From VFZS01 sp964353255 (GTDB lineage Bacteria; Acidobacteriota; Terriglobia; Bryobacterales; Bryobacteraceae): 45,650 nt of DNA. Both the position numbers and the translations under genes were made by a program. Below the pieces are notes generated by a model. It searched no databases, had not been told where the DNA came from, and saw nothing but the letters and a program-made list of their open reading frames with translations. Positions within the stretch are counted from its first letter, which is position 1. Every line of letters begins with the position of its first letter. This document shows, piece after piece, positions 33,042 to 41,765 of the stretch. The stretch is taken from positions 1 through 45,650 of the forward strand of contig CAYGVJ010000024.1 in the NCBI GenBank assembly GCA_964353255.1, in the 5' to 3' direction.

Positions 33042-35864
33042 ATGTTCAAGCGAAGCGGACTGAAGTTCATGCTGACCGCGGCAGGCCTGCTGTCGACAGC
33101 CTTGGCCTTGCGGCTGACCTCGACGGAAGCGGGGCAGATGACCGCGGCCGAGCGCCGTGAATACTACTACGACAGCCAGGGGAAGCGTGTTTCGGTGGAG
33201 CTGGTTCCGGACCAGCTCGGGTTGCTGGGCCGGGAGAAGGTGAGCCGGGAAGACATCGTGAAGGCGATCGAGCCGCTGGAGCTGAAGATCCTTCAGGAGT
33301 ACCCCGGCCGGCTCTTCGTGGTGAGCGTGGCCCGGCCAGCCACGCGGGCGGGGCTATTGCGGCTAGGACGCGATGTCAAGAGCCGGACCGCCAAAGTCGT
33401 CAGGCAGGTGGCGCTGGTGGTGACCACGCCGCCGTCGAAGGAGCCCTTCTTCGCCACGGATGACTTCATCGCCAAGTTCAAGAGCGACGTCCCAAAAGAG
33501 CAGATCGCGGCCCTGCACCGGGCGAACGCGGTCGAGGTGGTGATGGAGAACCCGTTTGTGAAGGGCCAGTTTCTGCTGCGGCTGAGGCCGGAAGCGCGCT
33601 TGGACTGCTTCCAGGCGGCGCGGCGGTACCGCGAGAGCAAGCTGGTGGAGTACGCTTACCCGGACTTCATCGGCGTCTACAAAGACCAGCAGTGGATCCC
33701 CAACGATCCCCTGTTCGGGAACCAATGGCACCATAACAACACGGGCCAAAGCGGAGGTACGGTGGATGCGGACATCGACACCCCCTGGGCATGGACAATC
33801 ACGCAGGGGGCCGCCGGGACGGTGATCGCGGTGATCGAGAACGGCGGCTTCGACACGGGGCACGCGGATCTGACGCCGAACCGGTGGGTGAACCCGGGAG
33901 AGGTGGCCGGAAACGGCGTGGACGACGACGGGAACGGGTTCGTGGACGACGTCAACGGCTGGAACTTCGAGGGCTGCACCTCTCCCACACCGACCGGGTG
34001 CGGCAACAACAACCTCGCGCCGGCCAATGCCACGGAGAACCACGGGACATCGGTGGCCGGCTCGGCGGCGGCCCGCGGTAACAACTCGCTGGGGGTGACC
34101 GGATCCTGTCCGAACTGCCGGCTGATGCTGCTGCGCACGGGATACACGGCCGCGGACTGGGCGAAAAGCTTGGCGTTCGGGTACGCCCAGACCATGGGCG
34201 CGCAGATCATCACCAACAGTTGGGGCGGGGGCGGGGCTACGCCCAACACCGTGGCGGCTATCACCACCGCCACCACCAACGGCCGGGGCGGCCTGGGTAC
34301 GGTGATCCTGTTTGCGGCGGGCAACACAACGGCCAATGTTTGCACGGGGGCGAACCAGGACCCGCGGGCGTCGCTGGCCGACGTGATCGCGGTAAGCAGC
34401 TCGAGCAATCAGGACCGGAAAGTGGTAGTGGCGGCAATCGGGAACTGCATCGACGTGCTGGCGCCCAGCCACAGGGGATACGACGCTACCGACCCATACA
34501 CCGGCACGCTGAATGCAACCACCACGGACCGGACGGGCACGGACGGCTACAACAACAACAGTCCGGTGACGAACTGCCCCTCGGCGGAGCCCGCCGACCG
34601 GGCGTACACCTTCTGTTTCGGCGGCACGTCCTTTGCCACGCCGGAGACCGCGGGCGTCACGGGCCTGATTCTGACGGTCAATCCCGGCCTGACCCGCTTG
34701 CAGGTGCAGCGGCTGCTCGAAGACACGGCGGACAAGGTGGAGGACTCGGCGGGGCACTACGCCACCGCGAACGGCTTCAGCGCTCCGGCCGGGACGCCCA
34801 CGCATTCCTGGGGCCGGGTGAACGCCTTCGAGGCGGTGCGAGTGACCGCGCCGGCGGCGCAGGGAGGCAAGGCCGGCGTGGACGTCTTTCTGCGCGACAA
34901 TCGCCTGGACTGGGGCAACACCGAGCAGCCGAGCAACACCTTGTTCGAGGCCACGCGGGGCTTCATCCCGCATTGGGAGAGCGAGGACATCAAGGTGGAT
35001 GCGCCGCCGTACCAGCCGGCGCCCACGACGAACGCCGCGTTTGAAGCCTTTACGCACGACAACGCGGCGGCTAGCACGTTGAACAAGGTCTACGTGCGGG
35101 TCCGAAACCGGGGGCCGGTGACGGCGTCTTCGGTTACGGTTAAACTGCATTGGGCCTTCGCCGGAGCCGGGTTGCCCAGTGTGCCGGCCGACTTTTGGAG
35201 CGTTTTCCCGGCCGACTCGGCCACGACCACGGTCTGGCATCCCCTGGGCGTGCAGACCATCACCAACCTGGCGTACTCGGGAAGCTCGGCAGCGAACACG
35301 GCGGGGGACGCGGCGCAGATCGTGAGCTTCGATTTCAACGCGCCGGCATACGACCCGGCGCTGCCCAACCCCGACCACTATTGCCTGTTCGCGGTGCTGG
35401 ACTCGCCGCAGGACCGGGCGCTGCCCTTGTCGCGGCCCACGATTGCCACGGACTTCGTGCCCGACGCGTTAACGCCGACGGACAACAACGTGACGCACCG
35501 CAACATCAAGCTGGTGGACACCAGCGACACCAGCGAGCTGGCGGAGCGGTTCTGGATCGGCAACCCGACCACGAGCGACGCCAGGGTGACCCTGCGTTAC
35601 CGCGCGCCGAAGGCATGGGCCGCCAGAGTGGAAAGGGTCAGCCTGGGCGAGGCGCCTACGGTCAAAGTCGAGGGGGTGACCTTCGGGAGGGCCTTCACCC
35701 TGAAGCCTGGCGAGCGAAGACTGGTGACTGTCCGGGTGACGGGTCCTCTTCGCGGCGTCAGGGGAACGGTGGTGGTTCTTCAGGAAATGCAGGTCGGCGA
35801 GCGTCGCATCATGGGCGGGCTGACCTATCGACTGGCGCCGCGCCGGACCAGACCGATCCGGTAG
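33042..35864 (+). CDS. Secreted S8 (subtilisin-like) serine protease, Asp replaced by Glu
   Basis: A 940-residue secreted protein. It has a signal peptide (MFKRSGLKFMLTAAGLLSTALA), a prodomain to about residue 210, and the S8 catalytic domain. The triad region reads VIAVIENGGFD with Glu at E266, where S8 peptidases have Asp. The histidine is H334 in NHGTSVAG, the oxyanion Asn is N392 in TNSWGGG, and the nucleophile is S530 in GGTSFATP. The remaining 380 residues are beta-rich, with a CARDB-like region (KVYVRVRNRGPVTASSVTVKL) and a C-terminal domain. A GGAGGAGG site precedes the ATG. The three other catalytic residues are intact; whether Glu supports activity is open. Confidence 0.88.
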   Translation: MFKRSGLKFMLTAAGLLSTALALRLTSTEAGQMTAAERREYYYDSQGKRVSVELVPDQLGLLGREKVSREDIVKAIEPLELKILQEYPGRLFVVSVARPATRAGLLRLGRDVKSRTAKVVRQVALVVTTPPSKEPFFATDDFIAKFKSDVPKEQIAALHRANAVEVVMENPFVKGQFLLRLRPEARLDCFQAARRYRESKLVEYAYPDFIGVYKDQQWIPNDPLFGNQWHHNNTGQSGGTVDADIDTPWAWTITQGAAGTVIAVIENGGFDTGHADLTPNRWVNPGEVAGNGVDDDGNGFVDDVNGWNFEGCTSPTPTGCGNNNLAPANATENHGTSVAGSAAARGNNSLGVTGSCPNCRLMLLRTGYTAADWAKSLAFGYAQTMGAQIITNSWGGGGATPNTVAAITTATTNGRGGLGTVILFAAGNTTANVCTGANQDPRASLADVIAVSSSSNQDRKVVVAAIGNCIDVLAPSHRGYDATDPYTGTLNATTTDRTGTDGYNNNSPVTNCPSAEPADRAYTFCFGGTSFATPETAGVTGLILTVNPGLTRLQVQRLLEDTADKVEDSAGHYATANGFSAPAGTPTHSWGRVNAFEAVRVTAPAAQGGKAGVDVFLRDNRLDWGNTEQPSNTLFEATRGFIPHWESEDIKVDAPPYQPAPTTNAAFEAFTHDNAAASTLNKVYVRVRNRGPVTASSVTVKLHWAFAGAGLPSVPADFWSVFPADSATTTVWHPLGVQTITNLAYSGSSAANTAGDAAQIVSFDFNAPAYDPALPNPDHYCLFAVLDSPQDRALPLSRPTIATDFVPDALTPTDNNVTHRNIKLVDTSDTSELAERFWIGNPTTSDARVTLRYRAPKAWAARVERVSLGEAPTVKVEGVTFGRAFTLKPGERRLVTVRVTGPLRGVRGTVVVLQEMQVGERRIMGGLTYRLAPRRTRPIR

Positions 35865-35911
35865 GATCAAGCGGCGAGGTCAGCGGCGGCGGCCACACGT
35901 TGGGCGTCCTG

Positions 35912-36940
35912 CTATGGCAGCCCGCGGCCGCTGGCGAGGTAGACGGCGAAGCTGCCCAGCCAGTGGCCGCCCTCGTAATGCTCGCCGGTGACGCTTGTGA
36001 GACCGGCCTCGCGGTGCGCGCGGGCCATGCGGAGGAGTTGCGCCCGCCTGGGGTGCTTGTCGGGCAGGGCGGAGGCGATGCCCTCGAGCATCCAGGCGCG
36101 ACTGAGGTTGAGGCCGTCGAGGTGGGCCAGCCTGGGGTCAGTGGGGTCGGTGACGACCAGAGGCTGTAAGGCGAGCCGGGGAAGGAAGCGCTCAAACCAA
36201 GCGAGGAACTCCGCGCGCGGCAGGACGCGCCGCATCAGGTCCGCCGCGGCCAGACAGGGGGAGAGGAAGTCTTCCCCGGACGGCTCGTAGGTGACGGGGC
36301 AGTTCCGGTCGGCGAGGTAGTACTGGCGGGCGCGCTCAAGGAGCAGTTGCTGGAAGGGCTGGTCGCCGGCGGCGCGGGCCCACTCCAGCGCCAGCCCGAG
36401 AGCGAAGGCGGTCTGGCTGTGCTCCCCGGTGCGGACGGGGTAGGAGAGCTTGGGCAGCCAGGCCGTGAGGCGCTCGACCGCCGCGGTTTCCAGTGGCGCC
36501 ACGACGGCGGCCAGCGGGCTGGACCATTCGCGCAGCTCCAGGCCCAGCAGCAGCAGCCAGGCCAGGCCGTAGGGGCGCTCGAAGGTGGCGCGTCCGGCGC
36601 CGTTCAGGTACTCGACTTCGCCCCGGACGTTCTCGGGGGTCAGGCTGCGCTCCAGCGCCGCCCGCGCCCGCGAAGCGAAGGGCGCCTGGGGATAGAGGCG
36701 GGCCAGGCGCGCCAGGAGCCAGTGCCCGTGCACGGAGGAGTGCCAGTCGTAGCAGCCGTAGAAGGCCGGGGTCAGCGCGCGCGGCGGGCGGGCGTCGGAG
36801 TCAGTGTTCAAGACGTGCGCGATCTTGTTGGGGTACTCGCGGTGCACGCAAGCCAGGGCCAGGTCCGCGAAGCGCTCGGCGGCCCGCGGTTCGAGCGCCG
36901 AGGCCGCGGCCAGAGCGATTGCCAGCAGCATGTTACTCAT
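35912..36940 (-). CDS. DUF2891-family protein
   Basis: A 342-residue predicted exported protein with an N-terminal hydrophobic segment (MSNMLLAIALAAASALEP). It has the DUF2891 features: YGCYDWHSSVHGHWLLARL, then FERPYGLAWLLLL and TGEHSQTAFAL, and the C-terminal HYEGGHWLGSFAVYLASGR. The family is all-helical (alpha/alpha toroid type) and its activity is unknown. The start at 36940 avoids a longer frame overlapping the divergent Trm112-like gene. No clear ribosome-binding site is visible; an internal ATG nine bases later is also possible. Confidence 0.82.
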   Translation of the reverse strand: MSNMLLAIALAAASALEPRAAERFADLALACVHREYPNKIAHVLNTDSDARPPRALTPAFYGCYDWHSSVHGHWLLARLARLYPQAPFASRARAALERSLTPENVRGEVEYLNGAGRATFERPYGLAWLLLLGLELREWSSPLAAVVAPLETAAVERLTAWLPKLSYPVRTGEHSQTAFALGLALEWARAAGDQPFQQLLLERARQYYLADRNCPVTYEPSGEDFLSPCLAAADLMRRVLPRAEFLAWFERFLPRLALQPLVVTDPTDPRLAHLDGLNLSRAWMLEGIASALPDKHPRRAQLLRMARAHREAGLTSVTGEHYEGGHWLGSFAVYLASGRGLP

Positions 36941-36977
36941 GCTAGCAGAGGATATCTGGTACACTGGGAGGCCGGTT

Positions 36978-37148
36978 ATGGCTATCAGCAAGGATTTGCT
37001 AGAGATTCTGGTGTGCCCGCAGTGCAAGGCGCCGGTGGAGCTCAAAGCGGATGAGAGCGGGCTGAAGTGCGTCGAGTGCAAGCGGGTCTACCCGATACGC
37101 GACGACATTCCGGTGATGCTGATCGAGGAAGCGCGGATCGAGGAGTAG
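36978..37148 (+). CDS. Trm112-like small zinc-ribbon protein
   Basis: A 56-residue protein of the Trm112/YcaR (UPF0434) family. Cys pairs C13-x2-C16 and C31-x2-C34 could hold a zinc ion. The typical block YPIRDDIPVML follows. In eukaryotes and archaea Trm112 activates methyltransferases; bacterial YcaR-type proteins are often next to glycan or lipid A genes, and here the next gene is a GT9 glycosyltransferase. The start ATG has GGGAGG six bases upstream; a longer in-frame extension is not supported. Confidence 0.9.
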   Translation: MAISKDLLEILVCPQCKAPVELKADESGLKCVECKRVYPIRDDIPVMLIEEARIEE

Positions 37149-37166
37149 ACCCGGAGCCTGAAGGCA

Positions 37167-37211
37167 CACAGGCACGAATGCCTGTGCCACACACAGGCAC
37201 GAATGCCTGTG
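37167..37211. repeat. Tandem pair of 20-bp palindromes
   Basis: CACAGGCACGAATGCCTGTG (8-bp stem, loop CGAA) occurs at 37167-37186 and again at 37192-37211, with the intervening CCACA giving a 25-bp period. The pair lies between the Trm112-like and GT9 genes, ending eight bases before the GT9 ATG, and overlaps where a ribosome-binding site would be expected. Confidence 0.8.
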
Positions 37212-37219
37212 CCACGAGC

Positions 37220-38140
37220 ATGGCCAGCATTCTAGAGCAGCTTCCCCGGGGTGCGCGGGTGGCTGTGATCCGCCTACGCTCGCTGGGGGACTGTGTGCTC
37301 ACCACGCCGGCGCTGGAGATCATGAAGCGGAGCCGTCCGGACCTGGAAGTCGCCGTGGTGGTGGAGGGACGGTTCGCCGCGGTCTTCGAGAGCCATCCGG
37401 AGGTGGACGCGGTGCTGGGCCCGCGAGTGGCGGAAGTGGCCGGCTGGCGGCCGCAGCTCTGCCTGAACCTGCATGGAGGAACGCGCAGCCTGCTGCTGGC
37501 GGCGCTTTCGGGGGCGCGCTGGCGAGCCGGGTTTGCGCATTTCCAGTGGGGCTTCGTGCACAATGTGAAGATCCCGCGGGCGCAAGAGATCCTGGGCGTG
37601 GAGCGGAAGGTGCACACGGCGGAGCACCTGGCCTCGGCGATGTTCTATCTGGGCGCGGAGCGGTGCGAGATCCCGCGGGCGAAGCTGTACGTCGAGGGGC
37701 AAGGCAAGACGGGGGTAGGCAAGACGGGAGTCTTACCCTACGTGGTGGTGCATCCGGTGGCGTCGGCGCCGGACAAGACGTGGCCGGCGGAGAGATTCCT
37801 GGCGGTGGCCCGGCGGCTGGGGCGGGAATGCGTCTTTATCGGGGCGGCGGATGATGACCTGAGCGCATTCGGCGAGTTTCGCAGGGTGCAGGGCGCGCCG
37901 CTGGGGGAGGTGAAGCGGCTGCTGGCCGGAGCGGGGCTGTTCGTGGGGAACGATTCGGGACCGGCGCACCTGGCGGCGGCGCTGGGCGTGCCGGCGGTGG
38001 TGATCTTCGGGGCCTCGGAGCCGGAGGTCTGGGGGCCGTGGAAGGCGAGCGCGGAGACGGTGGTGGCGCGGGGGGCCATCGGGGAAGTGAGTGCAGAGGA
38101 GGTGCTGGCGGCGGTGGAGCGGCTGGGGGTGCCGGCGTGA
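37220..38140 (+). CDS. Glycosyltransferase family 9 (heptosyltransferase-like)
   Basis: A 306-residue GT9 enzyme, the family of ADP-heptose:LPS heptosyltransferases that build the LPS core at the inner membrane. It begins ARVAVIRLRSLGDCVLTTPAL, the family opening, and contains HPVASAPDKTWPAERF and the donor-binding FVGNDSGPAHLAAALGVPAVVIFG. The ATG at 37220 was chosen because the in-frame extension reads through the two palindromes. No good ribosome-binding site is visible, so translation may depend on the hairpin region. The stop overlaps the MsbA-like start (GTGA). Confidence 0.88.
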   Translation: MASILEQLPRGARVAVIRLRSLGDCVLTTPALEIMKRSRPDLEVAVVVEGRFAAVFESHPEVDAVLGPRVAEVAGWRPQLCLNLHGGTRSLLLAALSGARWRAGFAHFQWGFVHNVKIPRAQEILGVERKVHTAEHLASAMFYLGAERCEIPRAKLYVEGQGKTGVGKTGVLPYVVVHPVASAPDKTWPAERFLAVARRLGRECVFIGAADDDLSAFGEFRRVQGAPLGEVKRLLAGAGLFVGNDSGPAHLAAALGVPAVVIFGASEPEVWGPWKASAETVVARGAIGEVSAEEVLAAVERLGVPA

Positions 38141-39969
38141 GGGATTTGCGGCGGCTGCTGGGCTTCGTGCGGCCCTACTGGCACGTGCTGCTGGGGTCGG
38201 TGGTGCTGATGGCCTGCGCCGGGGCCGCGCACGCCATGGTGGCGCTGCTGCTGAGGCCGGTGTTTGACCGGGTGCTCAAGCCGGCCGGGCCCGACGTGCC
38301 GGTGCTGTTGTTCAAAGTGCCGCTCTGGGACAAGGCGGTCTACCTCAACCAGATCACGCCGCCGTGGATCCACAACGTGTCAACGATGATCGCTTTCTGG
38401 ATCCTGGCGGTCTTTCTGATCAAGGGGCTGAGCGACTTCTGCGGGAATTACCTGATCAACTACGTGGGATTCTCGGCGATCACGGACCTGCGGCAACGGG
38501 TGTTCGAAAAGGTGCTGCGGCAGGGAGCGCACTTCTTCGAGCTGCACTCGACGGGGCGGCTGATGTCGTCGATCATGAACGACATTGAGAAGATCCAGGT
38601 GGCCACCTCGCACATGCTGGCGGACTGGCTGCGGCAGACGTTCTCGGTGGTGGGGCTGCTGTGCGTGCTGATCGCGCTGGACTGGAAGCTGGCTCTTATC
38701 AGCCTGACGCTGCTGCCGTTTGTGCTGTGGCCGACGGTGCGCCTCGGCAGGCGCATCCGGCGCACCACGCGGCGGGTGCAGGACGCGGCGGGGGAACTGA
38801 GCCAGATTTTGCAGGAGACGCTGAGCGGGCACACGGTGGTGAAATCCTTCGGGGCCGAGCAGCTCGAGTCGCGGCGGTTCCTGGGGGCGTCGCGGAGGCT
38901 GCGGGCGGCGAATCTGCGGTACGTTGCGCAGCAAGCCGTGGCCAGCCCGCTGATCGAAATCTTCGGCGCGCTGACGATCGTGGGGCTGCTCTGGTACGCG
39001 CGCGGCCAGATCAAGGCCGGAGCGATTACCGAGGGGGCGTTCATCAGCTTCGTGATCACGCTGCTGATGTTGTACGAGCCGGTCAAGCGGCTGACCGGGA
39101 TTCACAACATCTTCCAGCAGGCGCTGGGGGCATCGCAAAAGGTGCTGGAGTACCTGGACCGGCAGGAGGAGATCCAGGACCGGCCGGGAGCGCGGCGTCT
39201 GGAGGAGTTCCGGGAGTCGGTCTTGTTCCAAGACGTGACCTTCCGCTACCCGAGCGCGCCGGACGGGTTCCTGCTGGAGCGGATCCGGCTGGAGGTGAAA
39301 GCCGGAGAGATCCTGGCGCTGGTGGGGCCGAGCGGGGCGGGCAAGACGACGCTGGCGAACCTGGTGCCGCGCTTCTACGACGTGACCGAGGGAGCGGTGC
39401 TGGTGGACGGGGTGGACGTGCGGGACCTTCAGGTGGCCTCCCTGCGGGAGAAGGTCGGCGTCGTGGCGCAGGACCCGTTCCTGTTCAACGACACCGTGGC
39501 GAACAACATCCGCTACGGAAGGCCGCAGGCGGGGGAAGAGGCGCTGCAGGCGGCGGCGCGCAACGCCATGGCCGAGGAGTTCATTCTCCAACTTCCGCAG
39601 GGGTACGACACGGTCGTGGGGGAGCGCGGAGTGAAGCTGAGCGGAGGACAGCGGCAGCGAATCGCCATAGCCCGGGCGCTGCTCAAGAACGCGCCGATCC
39701 TGATTCTGGACGAGGCCACCTCGCACCTGGACACGGAATCGGAGCGGCTGGTTCAGAGCGCGCTGGCCAACCTGATGGCGGGGCGGACGGTGATCGTGAT
39801 CGCGCACCGGCTTTCCACGGTGAGGCAGGCGGACAAGATCGTGGTGGTGGATCAGGGGCGGATCGCGGAGGTGGGTACCCACGAGGAACTGGTCAACGGG
39901 GGCGGCATTTACCAGCGGCTGCACCAACTGCAATTCCTGGATGAGGAGGCGGAACCGGTCAATCTATGA
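38137..39969 (+). CDS. MsbA-like ABC exporter (fused membrane and ATPase domains)
   Basis: A 610-residue half-transporter. The N-terminal part has six membrane spans and the coupling region TGRLMSSIMNDIEKIQ. The C-terminal ATPase has Walker A GPSGAGKTTL, the signature LSGGQRQRIAIARALL, Walker B ILILDEATSHLD and the H-loop VIAHRLSTV. It resembles MsbA, the lipid A-core flippase, which suits the preceding GT9 gene, but other lipid or drug exporters have the same layout. The GTG start overlaps the GT9 TGA by three bases. The stop overlaps the yicC start. Confidence 0.9.
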   Translation: MRDLRRLLGFVRPYWHVLLGSVVLMACAGAAHAMVALLLRPVFDRVLKPAGPDVPVLLFKVPLWDKAVYLNQITPPWIHNVSTMIAFWILAVFLIKGLSDFCGNYLINYVGFSAITDLRQRVFEKVLRQGAHFFELHSTGRLMSSIMNDIEKIQVATSHMLADWLRQTFSVVGLLCVLIALDWKLALISLTLLPFVLWPTVRLGRRIRRTTRRVQDAAGELSQILQETLSGHTVVKSFGAEQLESRRFLGASRRLRAANLRYVAQQAVASPLIEIFGALTIVGLLWYARGQIKAGAITEGAFISFVITLLMLYEPVKRLTGIHNIFQQALGASQKVLEYLDRQEEIQDRPGARRLEEFRESVLFQDVTFRYPSAPDGFLLERIRLEVKAGEILALVGPSGAGKTTLANLVPRFYDVTEGAVLVDGVDVRDLQVASLREKVGVVAQDPFLFNDTVANNIRYGRPQAGEEALQAAARNAMAEEFILQLPQGYDTVVGERGVKLSGGQRQRIAIARALLKNAPILILDEATSHLDTESERLVQSALANLMAGRTVIVIAHRLSTVRQADKIVVVDQGRIAEVGTHEELVNGGGIYQRLHQLQFLDEEAEPVNL

Positions 39970-40859
39970 GCAGCGCGCGGAGCATGACCGGATATGCGCG
40001 GGTCACCAAGCCGCTGGCGCAGGGGCAGGTCGCGGTGGCGGTCAAGAGCGTGAACCATCGGGGGCTGGACGTGCACGTGCATCTGCCGGTGGAGCTGGAG
40101 GGGCTGGACAACGCGGTGCGGGCGGCGGTGAAGAAGAGAGTGCGGCGCGGGCACTTGCAGGTGCAAGTGAGGATTTGGGGGGAGAAGGCCGGCCCGGCGG
40201 TGGCTGTCAACCAAGCCTTGCTGGAGTCCTACCTGGCGGCGTTCCGGGCGGCGGCGGCCGCGCACGTTCTGGCAGGGGAGCCGGATCTGAACGCCGCGCT
40301 GCGCGTGCCCGGGATGTTCGAGTGCGGGGAGGTGGAGACCGACCCGGCCACCGAGGCGGCGGTGCTGGAAGCTCTGGAGGAGGCTCTGGCGGCGCTGGAC
40401 GAGGCCCGGCGCCGGGAAGGCGAAGAGATCGCCGCGGAGATGCGGGGGCGAAACCGGCTGATCCGGGAAGGGGTCGCCCGCATGGAGGCACTCCGGCGAG
40501 AAGCGGTGCCGGCGCTACAGGCGCGGCTGAGGGAGCGGCTCGAAGAGCTGCTGGCCGGCGCGGCGCTCGATCCGCAGCGGCTGGCGCAGGAGGCGGCGTT
40601 CCTAGCGGACCGCAGCGACGTGAGCGAGGAGCTGATGCGCCTGAAGGTGCACTCCGCCCAGTTGGAGGAACTGCTCGAAGCCGGCGAGGAAATCGGCAAG
40701 AAAGTGGATTTCCTGCTCCAGGAGATGCAGCGCGAGGCCAACACTGTCCTGGCGAAGGCGGCCGTCGCGGCCGGGCCGGGACTGGCCATTACGGACTTGG
40801 CCCTGGCGGCAAAGTCGGAGATCGAGCGGATCAGGGAGCAGGCAGGGAACCTGGAGTAA
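39966..40859 (+). CDS. yicC: YicC-family endoribonuclease
   Basis: YicC-type proteins are RNA-processing endoribonucleases described in E. coli and B. subtilis. This one has 297 residues: N-terminus SMTGYARVTKPLAQG and VKSVNHRGLDV, and the C-terminal DUF1732 block DVSEELMRLKVHSAQLEELL, KKVDFLLQEMQREANT and ALAAKSEIERIREQAGNLE. It overlaps the transporter stop by four bases (ATGA) and lies just upstream of gmk, a pairing seen in many bacteria. Confidence 0.94.
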   Translation: MSSARSMTGYARVTKPLAQGQVAVAVKSVNHRGLDVHVHLPVELEGLDNAVRAAVKKRVRRGHLQVQVRIWGEKAGPAVAVNQALLESYLAAFRAAAAAHVLAGEPDLNAALRVPGMFECGEVETDPATEAAVLEALEEALAALDEARRREGEEIAAEMRGRNRLIREGVARMEALRREAVPALQARLRERLEELLAGAALDPQRLAQEAAFLADRSDVSEELMRLKVHSAQLEELLEAGEEIGKKVDFLLQEMQREANTVLAKAAVAAGPGLAITDLALAAKSEIERIREQAGNLE

Positions 40860-40874
40860 GGAGTAAGGAGTCAG
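40854..40874 (+). repeat. Heptamer tandem repeat over the gmk ribosome-binding site
   Basis: Two GAGTAAG units and one GAGTCAG unit follow one another, followed by GAGG. The run includes the yicC TAA stop and supplies several AAGGAG/AGGAG ribosome-binding sites for gmk. Copy-number change would alter the spacing to the GTG start. Confidence 0.6.
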
Positions 40875-40878
40875 GAGG

Positions 40879-41490
40879 GTGCCCCTGGTGATTGTGGTTT
40901 CGGCCGCGTCGGGGTCGGGGAAATCGACCCTGCTGAAGCGCCTGCTGGAGGCGCATCCGGAGTTGGAGTTCTCCGTTTCCTACACTACTCGGCCGCCGCG
41001 CGGGGCGGAGCGGGAAGGGGAGAGCTATCACTTCGTATCGCGGGCGGAGTTCGAGGCGCGGCTGGCGGCGGGGGAGTTTCTGGAGCACGCGGAGGTTTTC
41101 GGTCATTACTACGGGACGCACCGGAGCGCGGTGGAGCGGGCGCGGGCGGCGGGGCGGGACCTGGTACTCGACATCGACGTGCAGGGTGCGCGACAATTAA
41201 AGAGCAAGCTCCCGGAGGCGGTGAGCATCTTTATCCTGGCGCCCTCTCGCGCCGAGCTGGAAGAACGGCTGCGGGCGCGTGCGGAAGATTCCGAGGAAGC
41301 GATCGCGCGGCGCCTGCGCGCGGCAGTGGGCGAGATCGCCCATATAGGCGCCTACGACTACATGGTGATCAACCGCGAGCTGCGAGAGTCGGTGGAGACG
41401 CTGGAAGCAATCATCCGGGCGGAGCGGGTGCGCTGTAGCCGGATGGAAGAGGAGATCCTTCCGATTCTGGAGAGCTTCCGGGCGAGCTGA
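40879..41490 (+). CDS. gmk: Guanylate kinase
   Basis: GMK phosphorylates GMP (and dGMP) to the diphosphate. It has 203 residues. The P-loop is SAASGSGKSTL (usually SGPSGAGKST). The GMP-binding segment is SVSYTTRPPRGAEREGESYHFVS, and the lid/core follows with LDIDVQGARQL. The start is GTG at 40879 with AAGGAG eight bases upstream. Another GTG nine bases later is possible but would remove the family's opening strand residues. Confidence 0.94.
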   Translation: MPLVIVVSAASGSGKSTLLKRLLEAHPELEFSVSYTTRPPRGAEREGESYHFVSRAEFEARLAAGEFLEHAEVFGHYYGTHRSAVERARAAGRDLVLDIDVQGARQLKSKLPEAVSIFILAPSRAELEERLRARAEDSEEAIARRLRAAVGEIAHIGAYDYMVINRELRESVETLEAIIRAERVRCSRMEEEILPILESFRAS

Positions 41491-41506
41491 GGACAGGTTT
41501 CCAAGC

Positions 41507-41749
41507 ATGACTGATACCCCACAGAGATCCAATATCGTCGGGGCCATTCCCGACGATCCCGAGCAGAGTACTTATCGTTTCATCATCGTGGCAGCCAAGC
41601 GGGCGCGGCAGCTTCAGAGCGGCGCGCGACCGGTTCTTCCGACAACCTCGAAGAAAGCCACGGTGACGGCGATGGAGGAGGTGCGGCGCGGGCTGGTGAA
41701 GTACGAGGATCCGGCGACTGCGCCGCCCGCCGCCGCGGAAGAGGCGTAG
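41507..41749 (+). CDS. rpoZ: RNA polymerase omega subunit
   Basis: Omega helps fold and assemble the beta' subunit of RNA polymerase. The protein is 80 residues. The conserved core is YRFIIVAAKRARQLQSGA and KKATVTAMEEVRRGLVKY; the first 20 residues (QRSNIVGAIPDDPEQS) and the Ala/Pro tail differ from E. coli. Position between gmk and coaBC is typical. The ribosome-binding site is weak. Confidence 0.9.
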   Translation: MTDTPQRSNIVGAIPDDPEQSTYRFIIVAAKRARQLQSGARPVLPTTSKKATVTAMEEVRRGLVKYEDPATAPPAAAEEA

Positions 41750-41765
41750 CGGGAAAGGAGCGCTC

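Noticed and set aside
37167..37211. CRISPR array
   Set aside because: Only two units with a 5-bp separation and perfect internal symmetry; no spacers or cas genes.
37067..37219. N-terminal extension of the GT9 gene
   Set aside because: Would overlap the Trm112-like gene in another frame and translate both palindromes; the family starts at the chosen ATG.
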